The notes below the pieces were generated by a model. It made no database searches, was not told the DNA's origin, and was given only the letters and a program-made list of their open reading frames with translations. From JBGPYB01 sp041493035 (GTDB lineage Bacteria; Acidobacteriota; Vicinamibacteria; Fen-336), in NCBI GenBank assembly GCA_041493035.1, contig JBGPYB010000159.1:1-10541 (forward strand): a stretch of 10,541 nucleotides of DNA, written 5' to 3'. Of this stretch, positions 1 through 7,360 are shown piece after piece. The first letter of the stretch is position 1, and every line of letters starts with the position of its first letter. The translations under genes and the position numbers were made by a program.

Positions 1-1999
1 AGTCCGGCATCCAGCTCGAGTACCAGCGATCGACCTTCTTGGAGCGCCATTCCTTCTCGGGCCGGAGCACGATGGTCGTCTCGACCATGCTCATTGGTGC
101 CGGGTCGGTAGGTGTCTCGGCCTTGCCGATCTTGCCGAAGACGCTTTCCACTTCCGGGAAGCTCTTGAGTAGCTTGTCCTGGAGCTGGAGGTACTTCCCG
201 GCCTCGGTCACGGAGATGCCTGGAAGCGTGATCGGCATGTACAGGATGGTCCCCTCGTTGAGGGGTGGCATGAACTCCGACCCGAGGCCCAGGAATACCG
301 GCACGGTCAGGCCCATGACGAGCAGAGCCACGAGAATTGTCGCGTAGCGATGCCTGAGCACGAAGAGCAGTGGCGGCTGATAGAGGGCCATCATCTTGCG
401 GCTGATCCACGTCTTCTCCTCGGGCTCCGCCTTGGAGACGACGATCCGCGTCGCAAGGCTGGACAGCCACGCCGGTCGGAACTGGAACGGCTCCATCCGG
501 GTTAGCAGGAGCCTCATGACCGGGTCGAGAGTGATTGCCAGCACCGCCGCGATGGCCATGGCCGTGTTCTTCGTGAACGCGAGGGGCTTGAAGAGACGCC
601 CCTCCTGCGCCTGGAGAGCGAAGATCGGAACGAACGCGACGGCGATCACGAGCAGCGAGAAGAACGACGGCCCACCGACCTCTTTCACCGCATCGATGAT
701 CACCCGCCGGTAGTCGCCTTTGCGGCCCCCGGCTTCCCAGTGTTCCAGTTTCTTGTGGGTCTGCTCGACCACGACGATGGCGGCGTCGACTAGGGCGCCG
801 ATGGCGATGGCGATCCCGGAGAGTGACATGATGTTGGACGTCAGGCCCATCGCGTGCATCGGAATGAACGCGATGATTACGGCCACGGGGATCGTCACGA
901 TGGGGATCGCGGCACTTGGGAGATGGCGCAGGAAGAGGAGGATCACCAGGCTGACGATGAGCAGCTCCTCGCCGAGCGTGTGGACGAGCGTCTCGATCGA
1001 CCGCTTGATGAGGTCGGAGCGGTCGTAGGTAGTGACCACCTCAACGCCTTGCGGGAGGCCGGGCTTCACCTCCGCGATCTTGCCTTTGATGCGGTCGATG
1101 ACGGCCAGGGCGTTCTGGTGGTGACGCACGACGACGATCCCGCCGGTTGTCTCCCCCTCGCCGTTCAGCTCCGTAATCCCTCGCCGTATGTCGGCGCCGA
1201 GGGCGACGTTCGCGACGTTGCGCACGAGAATGGGCGTGCCCTTGCTGTCGGTCCCGACCGGCAGGTTCTGGATCTGCTCGACAGAGTGGATGTAGCCACG
1301 GCCGCGGACGAGGTACTCCTTTCCCGTGAACTCGACGACGCGCCCACCGACGTCCTTGTTGGTCTTCCGTATCACGTCGATGACGGCGTTCAAGGGGACG
1401 CCGAAGGCTATCAGCCTGTTGGGGTCTACCGTGACCTGGTACTGCTTGACGAAGCCTCCGACCGTCGCGACCTCCGCCACGCCGGGCACCGATGAGAGCC
1501 AGTAGCGCATGTACCAGTCGTTGAAGGAGCGCAGCTCCGCCAGGTTGTGGCGGCCGCTCTTGTCCACGAGGGCATACTCGAAGGCCCAACCGACGCCCGT
1601 GGCATCGGGACCGAGGGTCGGAGCGACCTCCTGCGGAAGCATCCGCTTGATCTTGTCGAGGTACTCGAGCACGCGAGAGCGGCCCCAGTAGAGGTCGGTG
1701 CCCTCGTCGAACACGACGTAGACGTATGAGAAGCCATAGTCCGAGATGCCGCGGACCACGGAGACGTTGGGCGCCGCGAGGAGCGAGGAGACGATCGGGT
1801 ACGTGATCTGGTCCTCGACGAGGTCCGGGCTCCGTCCCGGCCACTCGGTGTAGATGATCACCTGGGGGTCCGACAGGTCCGGGATCGCGTCCAGGGGGAC
1901 GTGGCGGATGGAGTAGATGCCCCCCGCGATCGCGAAGGCGGTGACGAGAAGTACCAGAAACTTGTTCCGAGCAGACCATTCGATGATGGCGTTGATCAT
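1..1999 (-). CDS. cusA: CusA-type copper/silver RND efflux pump, C-terminus beyond window edge
   Basis: Inner-membrane RND (heavy-metal efflux, HME) antiporter subunit that uses the proton gradient to drive metal through a CusCBA-type tripartite complex. The minus frame from the ATG at 1999 is open to base 2, giving 666 residues of a family usually about 1,030-1,100 long, so it is incomplete only because the window ends. The first transmembrane helix follows MINAIIEWSARNKF. The TM4 motif GALVDAAIVVVEQTHKKLEHW-like segment places the proton-relay Asp at residue 405, the same number as in E. coli CusA. M588 (in LYMP) and M638 (in MSMVETT) lie 50 residues apart, matching E. coli M573 and M623 of the Cu(I)/Ag(I) methionine relay; the third (M672) is outside the window. 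About 15 extra residues lie between D405 and M588 relative to E. coli. The stop of the adaptor gene is 6 bases upstream and supplies the ribosome-binding site. Assignment to Cu/Ag is inference from these residues. Confidence 0.95.
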   Translation of the reverse strand, partial: MINAIIEWSARNKFLVLLVTAFAIAGGIYSIRHVPLDAIPDLSDPQVIIYTEWPGRSPDLVEDQITYPIVSSLLAAPNVSVVRGISDYGFSYVYVVFDEGTDLYWGRSRVLEYLDKIKRMLPQEVAPTLGPDATGVGWAFEYALVDKSGRHNLAELRSFNDWYMRYWLSSVPGVAEVATVGGFVKQYQVTVDPNRLIAFGVPLNAVIDVIRKTNKDVGGRVVEFTGKEYLVRGRGYIHSVEQIQNLPVGTDSKGTPILVRNVANVALGADIRRGITELNGEGETTGGIVVVRHHQNALAVIDRIKGKIAEVKPGLPQGVEVVTTYDRSDLIKRSIETLVHTLGEELLIVSLVILLFLRHLPSAAIPIVTIPVAVIIAFIPMHAMGLTSNIMSLSGIAIAIGALVDAAIVVVEQTHKKLEHWEAGGRKGDYRRVIIDAVKEVGGPSFFSLLVIAVAFVPIFALQAQEGRLFKPLAFTKNTAMAIAAVLAITLDPVMRLLLTRMEPFQFRPAWLSSLATRIVVSKAEPEEKTWISRKMMALYQPPLLFVLRHRYATILVALLVMGLTVPVFLGLGSEFMPPLNEGTILYMPITLPGISVTEAGKYLQLQDKLLKSFPEVESVFGKIGKAETPTDPAPMSMVETTIVLRPEKEWRSKKVDRWYSSWMPD

Positions 2000-2005
2000 G
2001 GCCGG

Positions 2006-3718
2006 TTACCTCGACGTGACCGTGGTCTCGGCCGTGCCGACCACTTGCCCACCCTTACGCACGGTGACCGTCGTCGCGAAGCTCCAGGCAATCGGAAGCT
2101 CGACATCCCCCACGTATTCGCCGTTGCCGGCGGTGCGGAGCGGTGCCTTCACGTTCACTTCGGCCATGCCGATCATCTGGGGCATGAAGAGCTGGATGTC
2201 GACTTCACCGTCGGTGATCGGCTGACCCTGGGCGTCCTTCACCTTCACGCGCACCTGGTTGCGGCCAATCCGCGCGGGCGAGGGGTTGGTCGTGATGTCG
2301 GCGGTGATCTGGGCGGCAGACCCCCTGGTGGCCTCGACCGGGATCGGCCGTCCCATGGCGTCGAACGCGCCCTTGAGGCGGCTCTCGGAGTCGAGGATGA
2401 AGTTGGCGGCGGTGGCGACCCTCTCGCCTTCCTTGATGCCCTCCTCGATGACGCGCCCATCGGCGACCTCGGGGCCTGCCTTCACCTCTCGCGGCTCCAA
2501 GTAGCCGTCCCCCTGGTCGACGAACACGTACTGCGCCTGACCGGTGTCCATCACGGCATCTTTCGGAACGACGAGTCGCGGGCCGAGGTCTCGCCGCAGA
2601 GTTACGTTGACGAACGCCTCGGGCCGCAGCAGCGAGTCGGGGTTCGGGAACTCCATGCGAACCTGGACCGTCCGGGTCTTGGGGTCCACGAAGGGCGCAA
2701 CGAACATCACCTTTCCCCGCAGAGACTTCTTTGCCGAATCGTACGGGAGGGAAATCTCCGCAGCCTGCCCCACGCGGACGTGCGCCACCTCGTACTCGTA
2801 GACCTCGGCCTGCACCCACACGCGGGAAAGGTCGACGATCGTGTAGAGGTCCATGTCGGGCGTCACCGTCTTGCCGTGGTGATAGGCCATGCGTTCCGTC
2901 ACGACGCCGCTCACATGTGAATGGACCGTCACCGTGCGCGAGACCGAGCCTTTCTTCTCGAGGGCCTCGATCTGCTCTGACGTCATGTCCCAGAGCTCCA
3001 GCCGGCGCCTCGCGGAGTCCAGCAGCGTGCGGGAGCCTTCCGCCACTCGGGCGAAGGAGCTTCCGCCGAGCTCGTCGCGGGCTCTCAAGGCCAGGAGGTA
3101 TTCCTCCTGGCTCGAAACAAGCTCGGGGCTGTAGATCGTGAAGAGGGGTTGGCCTCTCCGCACGGGCGCGCCGACGAAGTCCACGAAGACGTCCTCGATC
3201 CAGCCGCTGACCTTCGTGTGGACGTGAGCGATCTGCGTCTCGTCGTAGGCGACGTGGCCCACGGCCCGGATCTCGACGTTCGCCGGCATCCTCATCGCCT
3301 CGGTGAACTTCACGCCGATCTGCTGCTGCCTCTCGGGCGCGATGCGTACCCTCGGCGGCGGCCCTGCGGCCGTGGATGGCGCCGCGGGCGCAAATGTGTC
3401 GGCCGCGCCCGGCCCGGAGGCCTGAGATGCCATGCCTCCACCGGCGAACGGCGTCCCGGCCCCGGGCGCCGGCGCTCCTTCGAGCGGGATCAGCTTCATG
3501 CTGCAGATGGGACACTTGCCCGGCTTGTCGGCCTTGGACGTTGGGTGCATCGGGCAGTAGTACGTCCCGGCGTGCTCATGACCGGCGTGCCCTCCACCAG
3601 CTCGGCGGTAGAACCAAAGGCTGCCGCTTCCCAGGACCAGGGCAGCGAGCGCGATGGCCACGAGAGCACGCCCCCGGCCACGCGGCTGTTCAGGCGTTCC
3701 TTCGAGGATCGGTTCCAT
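2006..3718 (-). CDS. cusB: CusB-type periplasmic adaptor with N-terminal metal-binding domain and C-terminal YtkA-like domain
   Basis: Membrane-fusion protein bridging pump and outer-membrane channel. The 570-residue protein starts at the ATG at 3718, which follows GAGGAG by 6 bases; an in-frame start at 3781 exists but would overlap the upstream gene. Domains in order: N-terminal membrane anchor (about 18-37); His-rich linker (H44-H49); heavy-metal-binding domain of the YHS-like HMBD type (about 53-80) with CPMHP and CPICSMKL, giving C55, M57, H58, C69, C72 and M74 as candidate ligands; a Gly/Ala/Pro linker (81-120); the adaptor core with lipoyl, helical-hairpin and beta-barrel parts (about 122-465); and a C-terminal beta-sandwich (about 471-566) that resembles YtkA-like domains and carries M512, M515 and M518. 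E. coli CusB is about 400 residues, so this is a three-part fusion. No separate CusF-like chaperone gene is visible, and the extra domains may do that job (inference). Confidence 0.93.
   Translation of the reverse strand: MEPILEGTPEQPRGRGRALVAIALAALVLGSGSLWFYRRAGGGHAGHEHAGTYYCPMHPTSKADKPGKCPICSMKLIPLEGAPAPGAGTPFAGGGMASQASGPGAADTFAPAAPSTAAGPPPRVRIAPERQQQIGVKFTEAMRMPANVEIRAVGHVAYDETQIAHVHTKVSGWIEDVFVDFVGAPVRRGQPLFTIYSPELVSSQEEYLLALRARDELGGSSFARVAEGSRTLLDSARRRLELWDMTSEQIEALEKKGSVSRTVTVHSHVSGVVTERMAYHHGKTVTPDMDLYTIVDLSRVWVQAEVYEYEVAHVRVGQAAEISLPYDSAKKSLRGKVMFVAPFVDPKTRTVQVRMEFPNPDSLLRPEAFVNVTLRRDLGPRLVVPKDAVMDTGQAQYVFVDQGDGYLEPREVKAGPEVADGRVIEEGIKEGERVATAANFILDSESRLKGAFDAMGRPIPVEATRGSAAQITADITTNPSPARIGRNQVRVKVKDAQGQPITDGEVDIQLFMPQMIGMAEVNVKAPLRTAGNGEYVGDVELPIAWSFATTVTVRKGGQVVGTAETTVTSR
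2009..2012 (-). promoter_or_regulatory. Ribosome-binding site of cusA inside the end of cusB
   Basis: On the minus strand GAGG (then TAA) precedes the cusA ATG by 9 bases and overlaps the last codons of cusB. This fixes the ATG at 1999 as the start and implies translational coupling of adaptor and pump. Confidence 0.7.
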
Positions 3719-3724
3719 GGTCTT

Positions 3725-3730
3725 CTCCTC
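3725..3730 (-). promoter_or_regulatory. Ribosome-binding site of cusB
   Basis: Minus-strand GAGGAG six bases before the ATG at 3718, in the 13-base gap after the cusC stop. It decides the start against the longer in-frame option at 3781. Confidence 0.75.
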
Positions 3731-3731
3731 T

Positions 3732-5084
3732 TCACTGCGCCGCGCCGGCCGGCGGTCCGACGTGTACCGCCAGGCGCGCAAGGGCCTTCTCGTGTTCCGC
3801 GAGCTGCTCCTGATACATGAGGTCGTAGTCGAGCAGCCGCCTCCAGCTCGTGATCAGTGTGAGAAAGTCGACACGGCCCACGCGGTACTGCGCCATGGCC
3901 GAATCGAGGGACAAGCGGGCTTGCTTGAGGATCCCATCGTCGTAGAGCCTCAGGAGCCGGGTCGTCGTTGTCGCCCTCTGGTACGCCTCGGTCACGGCGT
4001 AGCGGACGTCCGCTCGCGCGGCATCGGTGCCGGTACGTGACCCCGCGAGGTCCGCGGCGGCTTCCTCGACAGCCCGGGTCTGCTTCCCGTGGAGGTTGGG
4101 CAGCGTGACGGTCCCGCCGAACGTGTAGTAGGGATCGAGGCCGCCACGGTTGTGGTAGACGAAGTTGAAGCTTAGGTCGGGCCGCTTGTCGCGCTGCGCG
4201 AGGTTGAGCTTGCGCTCCCCCCTCGCTACGAGACGATCCTTGCTGTGGAGGATGGGCGACTGTTGCTCGGCGCGAACGAGGAGCTCCTCCAAGCGCTCGC
4301 TGAGCGCGGTCTCCGTGATGGTCCCGGGCCGCCCCCAGGCCGTGGAGGAGCCCTTGAACAGCAGGCTGGCCAGGCGTGCCTCGCCAACGGCACGTCGCTC
4401 CTCGAGCTGGCTCCGGCGCTCCTCCAGCCGGGACACTTCCGCCTCCGCGTCGAGCACGTCCTGCTGGGTGGCCTGGCCCACTGAAAACCGCGTCGAGGCG
4501 ACTTTCGCGAACTGCTCCAGGAGTTGCCGATTCTGCTCGACGACGTCGACCCCCGCGTACACGGCGTAGAGGTCGTAGTAGGCCTCCGCCACATCCGCGA
4601 CGACCTTGCGGCGCACCGCCTCGTAGGCAGCCTCTTCGGCAGCCGCTTCCTCCTGCGCCGCCTGCGTCCTGAGCCCGCGCTTGCCGTTCGGGAACTCTTG
4701 GGACACGCCTACGTAGACCTCGCTGAAATCACGCTCCCCCAGGGTCTGGAACGGAACCGGCCGGCCTTCGTTGATCACGCCATACATGACCATCGGGTCC
4801 GGCAGCGCGCCGGCCTGCCCGACCCGCGCGCGCTTGGACTCGACCGCCCGGGCCGCCATCTGCACTTCGGGATTGCGCTCCAGCGCTTCTCTCACCAGTT
4901 CCGTGAGGGACAAAGGGGTGGGCACTTCCTGTGCGGCAGAGGGCGTAGCGGCGCCCAAGAGCGCCAAGAACGCCCAGGAAGCAATCAAGCCCGGCGCCCG
5001 AGATGGAGCGCTACTCGCCGGTGCGGTCCACGACGATGAGCGGCGACGACGAGCGACGAAACGAGAGACACTTCGGCCGAACAT
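3732..5084 (-). CDS. cusC: TolC/CusC-family outer-membrane efflux channel
   Basis: Outer-membrane channel of the tripartite metal pump (OEP family). The 450-residue protein carries two OEP repeats (about 55-240 and 265-440). Family landmarks include LTELVREALERNPEV after the signal peptide, the LPDP segment near residue 94 and long coiled-coil helices rich in Ala/Glu/Arg. The ATG at 5084 is chosen because GGAGG sits 4 bases upstream; an in-frame GTG at 5129 has no such site and lies in a hairpin loop. The N-terminus is odd: about 32 residues rich in Arg and Ser precede the hydrophobic signal core (33-50), with cleavage likely after SAA before QEVP. There is no lipobox Cys, unlike E. coli CusC, which is a lipoprotein. 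The adaptor gene follows after 13 bases. The name rests on the operon; substrate choice is not readable from the channel. Confidence 0.92.
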   Translation of the reverse strand: MFGRSVSRFVARRRRSSSWTAPASSAPSRAPGLIASWAFLALLGAATPSAAQEVPTPLSLTELVREALERNPEVQMAARAVESKRARVGQAGALPDPMVMYGVINEGRPVPFQTLGERDFSEVYVGVSQEFPNGKRGLRTQAAQEEAAAEEAAYEAVRRKVVADVAEAYYDLYAVYAGVDVVEQNRQLLEQFAKVASTRFSVGQATQQDVLDAEAEVSRLEERRSQLEERRAVGEARLASLLFKGSSTAWGRPGTITETALSERLEELLVRAEQQSPILHSKDRLVARGERKLNLAQRDKRPDLSFNFVYHNRGGLDPYYTFGGTVTLPNLHGKQTRAVEEAAADLAGSRTGTDAARADVRYAVTEAYQRATTTTRLLRLYDDGILKQARLSLDSAMAQYRVGRVDFLTLITSWRRLLDYDLMYQEQLAEHEKALARLAVHVGPPAGAAQ

Positions 5085-5088
5085 GGTT

Positions 5089-5093
5089 CCTCC
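5089..5093 (-). promoter_or_regulatory. Ribosome-binding site of cusC
   Basis: Minus-strand GGAGG, 4 bases before the ATG at 5084. It favours this ATG over the upstream in-frame GTG at 5129, which would add 15 residues. Confidence 0.75.
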
Positions 5094-5120
5094 AACTGCG
5101 AGAGTTCTCCCTCGACACTC

Positions 5121-5138
5121 GGCAGACACACGTCTGCC
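5121..5138 (-). promoter_or_regulatory. Perfect inverted repeat between the Cys-rich gene and cusC
   Basis: Seven-base arms GGCAGAC and GTCTGCC are separated by ACAC in the 83-base gap upstream of cusC. No T-run follows on the minus strand, so it does not look like an intrinsic terminator. It could be an mRNA hairpin that sets the relative output or stability of cusCBA, or a protein-binding dyad. The in-frame GTG at 5129 lies in the loop. Confidence 0.4.
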
Positions 5139-5167
5139 AAGAGACCGTCGAACGGCAGAGCTACGCG

Positions 5168-5542
5168 CTAGAGGCGGAGGATCGGACTTCTGGGAGGGGA
5201 GACGGGTGCGACGAACCGGCCGGGAATGCTCGCGTGGAGGGAGACTTCCAGAGTCGGTACGGCCACAGGCAGATCGGGAGTTACGGCGGCCAAGTCACCG
5301 AGGGGACCCAGCCGCGACTTGTCGATCCGCTCAGCCTTGAGGGCCGGCGTTTGGCTATCCTGCCCCGCCGGGACCTTCTTGCAGCAGTTCTCTGTCTTGC
5401 CCGGCATGTTGCAATGCGCCATGTCGCCACGGCAGCAGGCCATGGCGGCGGCGTCAGGCTGATTGCAATAAAGCGCGGCCAGCGGCGAGCCCAGAAGGCT
5501 CAACGCGATCAGGGCGACCGCCGCTCGCGCAACACTCATCAT
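5168..5542 (-). CDS. Small secreted Cys/Met/His-rich protein, candidate periplasmic metal binder
   Basis: No named family is recognised with certainty, though short exported proteins with paired cysteines at the head of metal-efflux operons are familiar. From the ATG at 5542 (a second ATG follows at 5539) it has 124 residues. Residues 1-24 form a signal peptide (MMSVARAAVALIALSLLG core). A compact cluster follows with C26, M34, C36, C37, M41, H43, C44, M46, C53 and C54, i.e. CC-x6-C and a final CC pair that could bind Cu(I) or form disulfides. The remainder (55-124) is Pro/Leu/Val-rich, without a membrane helix and probably flexible. An upstream in-frame start at 5653 is rejected because the signal peptide begins at 5542. 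No good Shine-Dalgarno is seen. It is the first gene of the cus operon, 83 bases before cusC. A role as metal scavenger, sensor or chaperone is inference. Confidence 0.75.
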   Translation of the reverse strand: MMSVARAAVALIALSLLGSPLAALYCNQPDAAAMACCRGDMAHCNMPGKTENCCKKVPAGQDSQTPALKAERIDKSRLGPLGDLAAVTPDLPVAVPTLEVSLHASIPGRFVAPVSPPRSPILRL

Positions 5543-5651
5543 TATCGTTACCGTACCATACAACGAGCTGGCGAGGGCTTTGTTCCCGAGTAGGTACGCG
5601 GCCTCGGTCCTGTAACATCGATTGACGCCCGAGCATCGAAGAGCTGAGACC
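5543..5651. promoter_or_regulatory. Divergent promoter region between the metal-efflux operon and msrPQ
   Basis: This 109-base gap separates the minus-strand Cys-rich gene start from the plus-strand msrP start, so it must hold both promoters. The plus-strand element is listed separately at 5611-5637. For the minus strand no convincing -35/-10 pair was found; GGAAC followed by a pyrimidine-rich spacer is present but weak. No clear CueR/MerR-type dyad is visible. Confidence 0.6.
5611..5637 (+). promoter_or_regulatory. Putative ECF-type promoter of msrPQ
   Basis: TGTAAC (5611-5616, preceded by CC) and GCATC (5633-5637, followed by GAAG) are separated by 16 bases. The same two blocks recur at 7361-7386. 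Predicted transcription would begin about 8 bases before the msrP ATG, so the leader would be very short. The sigma factor class is inference from the GTAAC-type -35 element. Confidence 0.5.
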
Positions 5652-6611
5652 ATGGACGAGCCTGATTCTTCCGACCTGACACCGGAGGCGCTCTACCCGG
5701 AGCGCCGGGAGTTCGTGAAGAACGCCGCCCTCTTCGCCGCGACGAGCGTCGGAGTCGGGGGCACGCTGCTCAGCCTCTTGGGGCGGGGGCATCGAGCGGG
5801 AGCCGCCTCGGACCAGGCACGCCTGGACGTGGCGGGCCGGAGCGATTTCAGCATCGACGAGCCGAGGACACCCTGGGCCGACGTGACGGCCTACAACAAC
5901 TTCTATGAGTTCGGGGTCGGGAAGGGAGATCCAGCCCAGGCCGCGCACAAGCTCCAGACGCGTCCCTGGACAGTCAGCATCGAAGGCGAAGTCCACAAGC
6001 CCCGCGTCGTGGATATCGACGAAGTGCTGCGCCTCTTCCCGCTGGAGGAGCGCGTATACCGGATGCGATGCGTCGAGGCCTGGTCGATGGTGATCCCATG
6101 GGTGGGCCTCCCCTTGGCCGCTCTGCTGAAGCGGTTCGAGCCCACCTCCCGAGCCCGATACGTGGAGCTCACAACCCTGCTCGACCCGACGCAAATACCG
6201 CTGCAGCGCGGGAACCTCCTCCCCTGGCCGTACGTGGAAGCGCTGAGGATGGACGAGGCCATGCATCCGCTGACCATCCTCGCGGCCGGGCTCTACGGAC
6301 GTGTCCTCCCGAACCAGAACGGGGCTCCACTCCGGCTGGTCGTGCCGTGGAAGTACGGCTTCAAGGGCGTCAAGTCGATAGTCAAGATCCGCCTCACTGA
6401 GGAGCAGCCGGCGACGACGTGGAACAGCGCCCTACCCCAGGAGTACGGCTTCTACGCCAACGTGAACCCCACCGTGGATCACCCTCGCTGGAGTCAGGCG
6501 AGCGAGCGGCGAATTGGAGAGCTGGATCGGCGGCCGACCCTCCCGTTCAACGGCTACGCCGAGCAGGTGGCCGGCCTCTACGCCGGCATGGACCTCCGCC
6601 GCAACTTCTGA
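5652..6611 (+). CDS. msrP: Protein-methionine-sulfoxide reductase catalytic subunit MsrP (YedY)
   Basis: Periplasmic molybdopterin enzyme that reduces methionine sulfoxide in proteins after oxidative or hypochlorous damage, fed with electrons by MsrQ. The 319-residue protein starts at the ATG at 5652; an upstream in-frame start at 5622 would add ten residues before the Tat signal. The N-terminus has a twin-arginine motif (RREFVK, R18-R19) and a hydrophobic stretch to about residue 43. The molybdenum-ligand Cys is C140, in MRCVEAWSMVIPW. Downstream family blocks include GLPLAALLKRFEP, the NGAPLRLVVPWKYGFKG segment and the C-terminal NGYAEQVAGLYAG. Length and order match the family. msrQ begins two bases after the stop. 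The Shine-Dalgarno is weak (GAAGAGCTGAG). It is divergent from the copper operon and has its own promoter-like motif. Confidence 0.96.
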   Translation: MDEPDSSDLTPEALYPERREFVKNAALFAATSVGVGGTLLSLLGRGHRAGAASDQARLDVAGRSDFSIDEPRTPWADVTAYNNFYEFGVGKGDPAQAAHKLQTRPWTVSIEGEVHKPRVVDIDEVLRLFPLEERVYRMRCVEAWSMVIPWVGLPLAALLKRFEPTSRARYVELTTLLDPTQIPLQRGNLLPWPYVEALRMDEAMHPLTILAAGLYGRVLPNQNGAPLRLVVPWKYGFKGVKSIVKIRLTEEQPATTWNSALPQEYGFYANVNPTVDHPRWSQASERRIGELDRRPTLPFNGYAEQVAGLYAGMDLRRNF

Positions 6612-6613
6612 AC

Positions 6614-7231
6614 ATGAGCCGACGAACGACGGCGCCGACGCAGCCATGGTTGAAGCCCGGAGTCTTCGCGGGAGCTATCGTCCCGCTCTTGGCGCTCCTC
6701 GTGCGCGCACGTGGCGGCGACCTCGGTGCGAACCCGATCGCCGAGGCTCTCAACGAGCTTGGACTCATGGCTCTCGTGTTTCTGCTCGCGTCGCTCGCCT
6801 GCACGCCCTTGAAGGCTCTCTTTGGCTGGGTGTGGCCGATTCGCCTGCGCCGCATGCTCGGATTGTTCGCCTTCTTCTACGCCTTCCTCCATGCGCTGAC
6901 CTATGCGGCTCTCGATCAGCGTTGGAATCTGCGCGCCGTCCTTACCGACGTCACCAAACGAGGATTCATCGCCCTTGGCTTTGTCGCCTTCCTGTTGCTG
7001 TCGCCGCTCGCCGCCACATCGAGCGCCTTCGCGGTGAGGCGGCTCGGCTTCGTGCGTTGGAAGCGCCTGCATCGGCTGACGTACGTTGCGGGCGTTCTAG
7101 CCGTCCTGCACTTCCTGTGGCGGGTCAAGCTCGACTTGAGCGAGCCGCTCGTTTACAGCTTTACGCTCGCCCTTCTGTTTGTCGCTCGGTTGTTCGCCGG
7201 TCCTTCGGCATTCCGATCCCCGAGAGCCTGA
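6614..7231 (+). CDS. msrQ: Heme-binding membrane subunit MsrQ (YedZ)
   Basis: Integral inner-membrane b-type cytochrome of the ferric-reductase-like superfamily that passes electrons from the inside of the cell to MsrP. The 205-residue protein has hydrophobic segments near 15-31, 48-63, 81-100, 117-133, 154-170 and 179-195. Candidate heme ligands are H93 (FLHALTY), H153 (RLHRLTY) and H166 (VLHFLW), each two positions on from E. coli H91, H151 and H164. The ATG at 6614 is two bases after the msrP stop, implying translational coupling; the frame is open upstream of it but only as an overlap with msrP. No intrinsic terminator with a T-run was found after the stop. Confidence 0.95.
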   Translation: MSRRTTAPTQPWLKPGVFAGAIVPLLALLVRARGGDLGANPIAEALNELGLMALVFLLASLACTPLKALFGWVWPIRLRRMLGLFAFFYAFLHALTYAALDQRWNLRAVLTDVTKRGFIALGFVAFLLLSPLAATSSAFAVRRLGFVRWKRLHRLTYVAGVLAVLHFLWRVKLDLSEPLVYSFTLALLFVARLFAGPSAFRSPRA

Positions 7232-7360
7232 CCCCCCTCCCGACACCACCAAACAGAGGCTAGCCCGACCGACAGCGGCGATCGCGCCATGCCCAAGCCT
7301 GGGACCGCGTCCCGCGCTTGAGTGGCAGACGGCATGGACGCCTCCGCTGGGGCGAGGGCC

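Noticed and set aside
854..1495. Plus-strand open frame of 213 residues opposite cusA
   Set aside because: It mirrors the RND pump coding frame and has a biased Asp/Val/Arg composition with no signal or domain.
1041..1979. Minus-strand open frame of 312 residues within cusA in another frame
   Set aside because: The Arg/Pro/Gly-rich translation is out of frame with the pump, which reads without stops from 1999 to the edge.
1901..2920. Long plus-strand open frame (339 residues) opposite cusA/cusB
   Set aside because: It is antisense to the clearly coding cusA and cusB frames, has no recognisable motif and shows the Asp/Arg/His/Gly-rich composition typical of shadow frames in high-GC DNA.
2205..3515. 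Minus-strand open frame of 436 residues inside cusB
   Set aside because: It is a frame-shifted shadow of cusB; the real frame carries the CPMHP/CPICSM and adaptor motifs.
5454..6266. Minus-strand open frame of 270 residues opposite msrP
   Set aside because: It is antisense to msrP, which has the Tat motif, the Mo-ligand Cys and family length; it also crosses the divergent promoter region.
7301..7313. Terminator of msrPQ
   Set aside because: The GGGAC-CGC-GTCCC stem has only five pairs and no T-run, so chance occurrence in GC-rich DNA is likely.
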